Of a stretch of 64,000 nucleotides of DNA, positions 59,255-64,000 are shown in pieces. Source of the stretch: Megalobrama amblycephala (taxonomy: Eukaryota > Chordata > Actinopteri > Cypriniformes > Xenocyprididae); NCBI RefSeq assembly GCF_018812025.1, contig NC_063054.1:35085396-35149395 (forward strand). Reading direction: 5' to 3'. A program made the translations under genes and the position numbers. Position 1 is the first letter of the stretch. The number at the start of each line of letters is the position of its first letter. Under the pieces are notes generated by a model. The model saw nothing but the letters and a program-made list of their open reading frames with translations. It was not told the origin of the DNA and searched no databases.

Positions 59255-59978
59255 TCAAGACGTGTGGGGTATGCCAACCTCATTTTGGCAGTCATCCTGT
59301 TCCAAGCAGTCTGCTACCTCTGCACCTGCACCAGCATTCATTCTTACAGTGCTTGGGGTAAAAGCATCTTCACCAGTTCCACATACCTCAGTCCATTTCA
59401 AAGCCAGCTTGTTATTGAAGATATCTGCCCAGTCTCGGCCTGTGGGTCTGTATGTGGCATTGATGTTCTCCTCTGCTCTAATAAAATCCACCACTCACTT
59501 TACCCCACTTTTCTAGGTCCAAAAGTACAGCAATTGAGAGTTCCTCTAAGTTCCAAAAGTTATAAGTTCCTTCTCCAGGAAAACTGAAGCACCAGCAGGT
59601 TGAGGGCTTCTCGACTCCCCAGTCTGGCCTTGGATCTTGTTATGTTTCTCAACATTTCTGACTTTTTTTTTTTTTTTTTTTTTTGGAAGTGATGAAGCAA
59701 AAGTTTCTTTGAATATTCTCTTGCAATTTTTTTTTATTTTTTTTTATTGTTTTTTTTACCTCCTCCTGTAGCAATGCCAGTGGCTCATCAGTCTCTGTGT
59801 CACTGTCATCAGGTTTAATCTTTTCCTTATCATTGATTAGGGCAGAAGGGACCTTTGCTTCCTCAGTTGCAGCTGCCTGGACACTTTGATCAGTCAAGAG
59901 TCTGTTGGGAGGGGGACAATGGCTTACGCATGCCATATCCATATCTTCCTCTTCCGGATTCTGCTTTGTGGTTTGCAC
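59255..59978 (-). pseudogene. Retroviral gag remnant
   Basis: Two open pieces on the - strand: about 59649-59978, an acidic stretch (DDSDTETDEPLALLQEE) then Lys-rich low complexity, and 59255-59494 (RDWADIFNNKLALKWTEV), which resembles a capsid C-terminal helix region. They are separated by stops and an A tract. Assigned to gag mainly by position upstream of nucleocapsid. Confidence 0.5.
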
Positions 59979-59984
59979 TGCGTT

Positions 59985-60840
59985 AAGGGCTGCAGGTTCT
60001 CAGATTTTCTTTGCTGTTTCTGTTTCTCTCCCACTTGTTGAACAGCATCCAGTCTTCCCACTTCTGCTTCTTCTAGAATTGAAACACTCAGAGTACCGCA
60101 TGAGTCAAAATACCCTTTTGTCAGTTTTGGCCACCATTGTATCTGTTAAATTTTTTCCATTACTCAAATTTCATTTTTTTTTTTTAAGGGTCCCTTCAAT
60201 TCAGGGACCACGTTTACCACAGCATTCCCCATTCTATTTAAGCAATTCTTCTTTTCAGAAAGAAAAAATAGAGAAATATCACTTTTTTTTCAAGTGTGAA
60301 GACAAGTAAATTCTGTTCTTGCAAAATCTATAAAAACAGTAGCAATAGTGATATTACTACTTTTTTTAGATCACGAAAACAAGCAAGTTATGCTTTGCAA
60401 GATGCAGAAAAACAGTGATAGTGATATTATTATTTTTTTTAGTGCCTCAATGTACTTCTACAATTCTCCTGATTCCTGTTTGAGTAAGAATATAGTTTCT
60501 ATACAAAAGTGTCATATTACAAAAACATTTTTTCAAAATGTCTTTTCTTTTCTTTTCTTTTCTTTTCTTTTCTCTTTTCTTTATCTTGGTCACCCAACTT
60601 CAGACATTCAATGCAGTATCATACTCGGTGATGCATCAATATCAAACTATAATTTTTATAATATTTTCTTAGGATATGGGATATTTCTCAATCTATTTCA
60701 TTCATATAATTCTATACCTGAGATCTCAGTTCTGATATTTCAGAATTGTTGTTAGTGTTATTATTATTATTATTATTATTTTTATTATAATTATTATTTC
60801 ATTCAAACAAAGATTAAGTTGTAGTCTGTCTTACCTTACA
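59985..60840. other. 5' leader region of the retrovirus, unassigned
   Basis: AT-rich, with a TTTTC tandem run (about 60541-60580) and an ATT run near 60760. A splice-donor-like motif (TGTAAGGTAAGACA on -) lies near 60830-60843. No LTR similarity to 55300-55885 seen. Confidence 0.4.
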
Positions 60841-60999
60841 AGTTCTTCGAGGCCGTGAAAGGATTTGTCCCCCTCCTCCGACGGGTTTTGGTCCGTTTGA
60901 AATCTGAGGAAAATGTCTCCTCTTGTGATTTAAATCAGTGATAAAAGAGGAAGAAAAAAAAGCTTCCCTTTCCCGTCGGTGAAGGGAGAAGATCCTTAG

Positions 61000-61093
61000 G
61001 CCTCCTGGCTAGGCAACGTGAAGTGCCTGCAACCCCTTCAGCCGTGACTTATTCATGATACAGCACTAGCCTCGAGTGCCTTATTGCTTTTAT
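61000..61093 (-). repeat. Right arm of the foldback repeat
   Basis: Reverse complement of the left arm at 55210: on the - strand it reads AGCAATAAGGCACTCGAGGC and GAATAAGTCACGGCTGAAGG. Together the arms form a typical fish foldback MITE opened by the 5.7 kb between them. Confidence 0.75.
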
Positions 61094-61683
61094 AAAACGG
61101 TTACCACACAATACAAATATTAAAGCCAAAAATGTGTATCAGTGCAACTTTCACTAAAAGCCTTCCTTCCGCCGGAAAAAAATAGTCCCTGACCGTGAAC
61201 AGCAACAGAAGTGACATAATTACGCCATTAGATGGCGGCAAATGTCTTTATGAGTGTGTCAGTCAGTAGCGAAGACTTTTATATTGACAAGACTGAATTG
61301 TTGTGAACACGGAACAAGACGAAACTGACAAATGCTTTGACTAGCGCTGTCAGTAATGGGAAAACCCCTTTAACTGTTAAAAGGACAAGATAATACATCG
61401 GACATTTAAACAGATTTTTTATTACGGACATAGGACTGACCTGAAGGAAAATGCTAAATCTGAATGCAGGTAATAAACTTGCTCACTCAATCTCTTTCTC
61501 ACAACACTCTTCTACATAATACAGTAAGCTTCAATGAACAATATCAACTGAGAACAAACAGTTTACTTTGCTAAAAGTGGTTGCTAAGGGTGTTGTGTAG
61601 TGATACACGGTGAAGCGGTCATAGCCTTGTTTTATTGTGAATAAAACACAGCTATCAATCAGAATCAAGGACAGGAAGTAACC

Positions 61684-61745
<62 letters not shown>

Positions 61746-62160
61746 TACAGTGTGTGTGTATATATATATATAATTTGTATACATAAATATAATGACAAAG
61801 CTCTCTCAAATGAGTATCCATAAATATTTTAATGCAGTGAACATTGCAGAAAAAGTGTCAGCATTTATATGACAGCATTTATGATATATGTAAAAAAGAC
61901 ATCTTATTTCACAATTTTATAACAGCATTTAATATATTTATCAAACTGTATAATTATTTTAAGTAGCAAAATTAAAAAAGAACCAGCAGTAATGTCGTAC
62001 ACATTCCAAACAAAGTAAAAAAAGCATAACATTTTTACTCATTTAACGACTTTTCTGAGACAAGTGCATTTGAAAGGGCATTTCAGATAAATGAGGCAGC
62101 AGTAGCAGCCTGTTCTCTTTGATAGTCTGTCTGAGCTCCCTGTGGTTTGTGCGGAGGTAT
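61094..62160. other. Spacer with TA microsatellite
   Basis: AT-rich spacer. (TA)n lies at about 61687-61739 with a second short TA run near 61760. The motif AGCGGTCATAG at about 61613 also occurs near 48640 in intron 7, so a repeat is shared. No gene recognised. Confidence 0.55.
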
Positions 62161-62326
62161 TTATTCATCCAAACTGCAATGCGTGTTCACGTGTTTGTTT
62201 GGGTGCTCGTGACTGAAGCCCAGTGTGATCAAGTCCTCATCGTTGGCCTGCTGTTCTAAGGCACCTTCAGCTGTTTGATTGTCTGCAAGTGTCATCGTTA
62301 CCAATACACAAGCATTTGAGGCACAC
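62161..62326 (-). CDS. Possible terminal exon of an unidentified gene
   Basis: On the - strand a good acceptor (TTCTTCTGACAG) is followed by 55 codons ending in TAA at 62161: VTMTLADNQTAEGALEQQAN, then acidic DEDLITLGFS and a His/Asn-rich end (...CSLDE). The composition is unlike the surrounding repeats and could be a cytoplasmic tail. I do not recognise the family, and upstream exons would lie to the right, where none was identified in the window. It may equally be a chance frame. Confidence 0.3.
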
Positions 62327-62606
62327 CTGTCAGAAGAACAACAGGACAAGAATACAGCACAGCACTGGAACATCACCTCCGTGGAATGTGGTGAGGAAAT
62401 AAAATGGAATAATTGCAGAGGAATCATGTGGATTTGTGGACTCTGACAGTCTGTGTTATATTCACACCGTCTTCATGGTCTCTAACACTGTACCGACGAC
62501 ATTACGTTATAAAAATCTATCGATAATGCACAAGCAAACCATGTAAAATTGTAAACCGCAAAGTACAGGCACCTCAGTAGATTGTACCACAAAAGAAAGC
62601 ATTTAA

Positions 62607-63200
62607 AGGGTTAGTTCACCCAAAAATGAAAACAATGTCATTAATTACTCACCCTTATGCCGTTCCACACCCGTAAGACCTTCATTAATCTTCAGAACAC
62701 AAATTAAGATATATTTGTTGAAATCCGATGGCTCAGTGAGGCCTACATAGCCAGCAATGACATTTCCTCTCTCAAGATCCATTAATGTAATAAAAACATA
62801 TTTAAATCAGTTCATGTGAGTACAGTGGTTCAATGTTAATATTATAAAGCGACGAGAATATTTTTGGTGCGCCAAAAAAAAACAAAATAACGATGGCCGA
62901 TTTCAAAACACTGCTTCAGGAAGCTTCGGAGCACCAAAGTCACATGATTTCAGCCGTTGGCAGTTTGACACGCCGTCCGAATCATGATTCGATACGCTGA
63001 TTCATAGCGTTTTTAGTACCTTTATGGATCTTGAGAGAGGAAGTGTCCATTGCTCCCTATGCAGTCCTCACTGAGCCATCGGATTTCAGCTAAAATATCT
63101 TCATTTGTGTTCCAACGATTAACGAAGGTCTTACATGTGTGGAACGGCATGAGGGTGAGTAATTAATGACATCATTTTCATTTTTGGGTGAACTAACCCT
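62607..63200. mobile_element. TTAA-bounded MITE
   Basis: TTAA at 62603-62606 and 63201-63204; ends AGGGTTAGTTCACCCAAAAA and the reverse complement of TTTTTGGGTGAACTAACCCT. Longer relative of the element at 43035, with a palindromic middle related to 50049-50825. Confidence 0.88.
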
Positions 63201-63519
63201 TTAAGAAACCAGCAATGGAACGATATCTATTTTTATAACTTAAATTATTAATCTCATATTTATATTAATTTCACTTTACAATATGGTCTTACAAATATAT
63301 ATATGGAAAATAAATTCCCCCGTTTTATCGCACATCATATACAAACTCTTAAATATTCATATCAGCGCCAGATCATAAGCCAGTCACATGATGCCATCTG
63401 GCCTTCTCGTTGGACGCTTCAGTAAATCTACAGGTTTGTTCGACTTGAAGCGGCGCTGCGTAACATCGCTTCAAATTGAACACGCTCACATCTGAGTTCA
63501 TTATTGTCCTCGTCCTTAA

Positions 63520-63840
63520 AGGGACAGTTCACAAAAAAATGCAAAATCTGTCATCATATACAAACCCATAGAATTTTACGAGGAAGAAACGAGGCTGGAC
63601 AGTCTTGGTATGTACTGTAATTTTATGGAATTTTTATCTATTGAAATTTTTGTGGAAAGATTTTTCGTCATTACTTAAATCCCTCGCAGCCTTGTTCGCG
63701 CCAAAATTAAAATGGCGCTGCTCTGGCGAAAATCTGTAACATTTCAGCAATTAAGAAAGGAGATTACACAGGAATGTTCGGAATGACATGAGGGTGAGTA
63801 AGTGATGACATAATTTTACTTTTAGGGCGAACTATCCCTC
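63520..63840. mobile_element. TTAA-type MITE, one end decayed
   Basis: TTAA at 63516-63519, left end AGGGACAGTTCACAAAAAAA, right end GGGCGAACTATCCCTC followed by TAA with the TTAA degraded. Same family as the element at 62607. Confidence 0.7.
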
Positions 63841-64000
63841 TAATTAAAGCATATTTTTGCTATCCATAGGACACTTTCCCTCTTAAGACATTTACAGTAA
63901 TAATCCTCTTTATAATAACTATTGATTGACATATACATATCAACACAGCTCTTCCTAGAACTTGGATAAGTTCTCATTAGGTAACTTGTAGCTATATTTG

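Larger units (their letters stand above)
55291..60999 (-). mobile_element. Degenerate endogenous retrovirus (gamma/epsilon-like)
   Basis: On the - strand, from high to low coordinate: gag remnants, a Cys-His nucleocapsid and protease segment, RT, RNase H, integrase core and C-terminal GPY domain, a membrane-spanning env tail, a polypurine-like G run, and an LTR-like end starting near 55885. The gag-pro-pol-env order with a GPY-type integrase C-terminus points to a class I (gamma/epsilon-like) retrovirus. All ORFs are broken by stops, frameshifts and A-tract expansions, most of env is absent, and no 5' LTR matching the 3' end was found. Confidence 0.8.

Noticed and set aside
60348..60755. 135-codon + strand frame in the retroviral leader
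   Set aside because: Phe/Ser-rich, spans a TTTTC tandem run and T tracts; antisense to the provirus, with no homology recognised.
63400..64000. Additional gene at the right edge
   Set aside because: Only repeat ends and AT-rich sequence; no open frame with a credible start, domain or splice context.

Overview
The window is vertebrate, and almost certainly ray-finned fish, nuclear DNA. It has intron-less olfactory-type GPCR genes in a tandem array, one ten-exon transporter gene with GT-AG introns, and a dense, nested load of fish-type repeats (Tc1, hAT and TTAA-target MITEs, Ngaro, L1, a 5S-derived SINE, an endogenous retrovirus, long TA tracts). The repeat spectrum looks cyprinid-like; that is inference.

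Positions 1-35440 hold a tandem array of trace amine-associated receptor (TAAR) genes, all on the + strand: the last codons of one copy at the left edge, five intact 326-residue genes (3785, 16717, 22355, 27681, 34460) and one pseudogene (7993) with a 327-bp internal deletion plus a stop codon. Every intact copy has the TAAR TM7 signature, lacks the classical amine-binding Asp3.32 (Asn instead) and has Asp5.42, the arrangement of the teleost 'non-classical' TAAR clade. Each gene sits in a larger duplicon with a conserved upstream block (usually a TATA box) and related downstream sequence. Comparing duplicons exposes events: L1, TTAA, hAT and Tc1 insertions with clean empty sites, a ~220-bp microinversion, and a changing set of upstream ORFs that in the last gene forms a chain of stop-start overlaps reaching the receptor ATG.

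Positions 10963-16207 are a degenerate Ngaro-type (tyrosine-recombinase) retrotransposon on the - strand, itself split by a MITE. Positions 29368-31293 are a dead Tc1 with a hAT foldback nested in it. Positions 32459-33315 are a ~105-bp minisatellite, and 33691-34044 a solo LTR just upstream of the last TAAR gene.

Positions 40160-54092 carry an FLVCR2-like major facilitator gene (10 exons, 486 residues, all splice phases consistent), a probable choline/heme-family transporter; its introns hold several TTAA-type MITEs, two back to back. Positions 55210-61093 hold a broken endogenous retrovirus on the - strand (gag, protease, RT, RNase H, integrase, env tail, 3' LTR-like end), flanked by the two inverted arms of a foldback repeat. 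The last 3 kb are repeat-rich with one possible terminal exon on the - strand. No RNA genes other than a 5S-derived SINE were seen, and no CRISPR or bacterial-type features.
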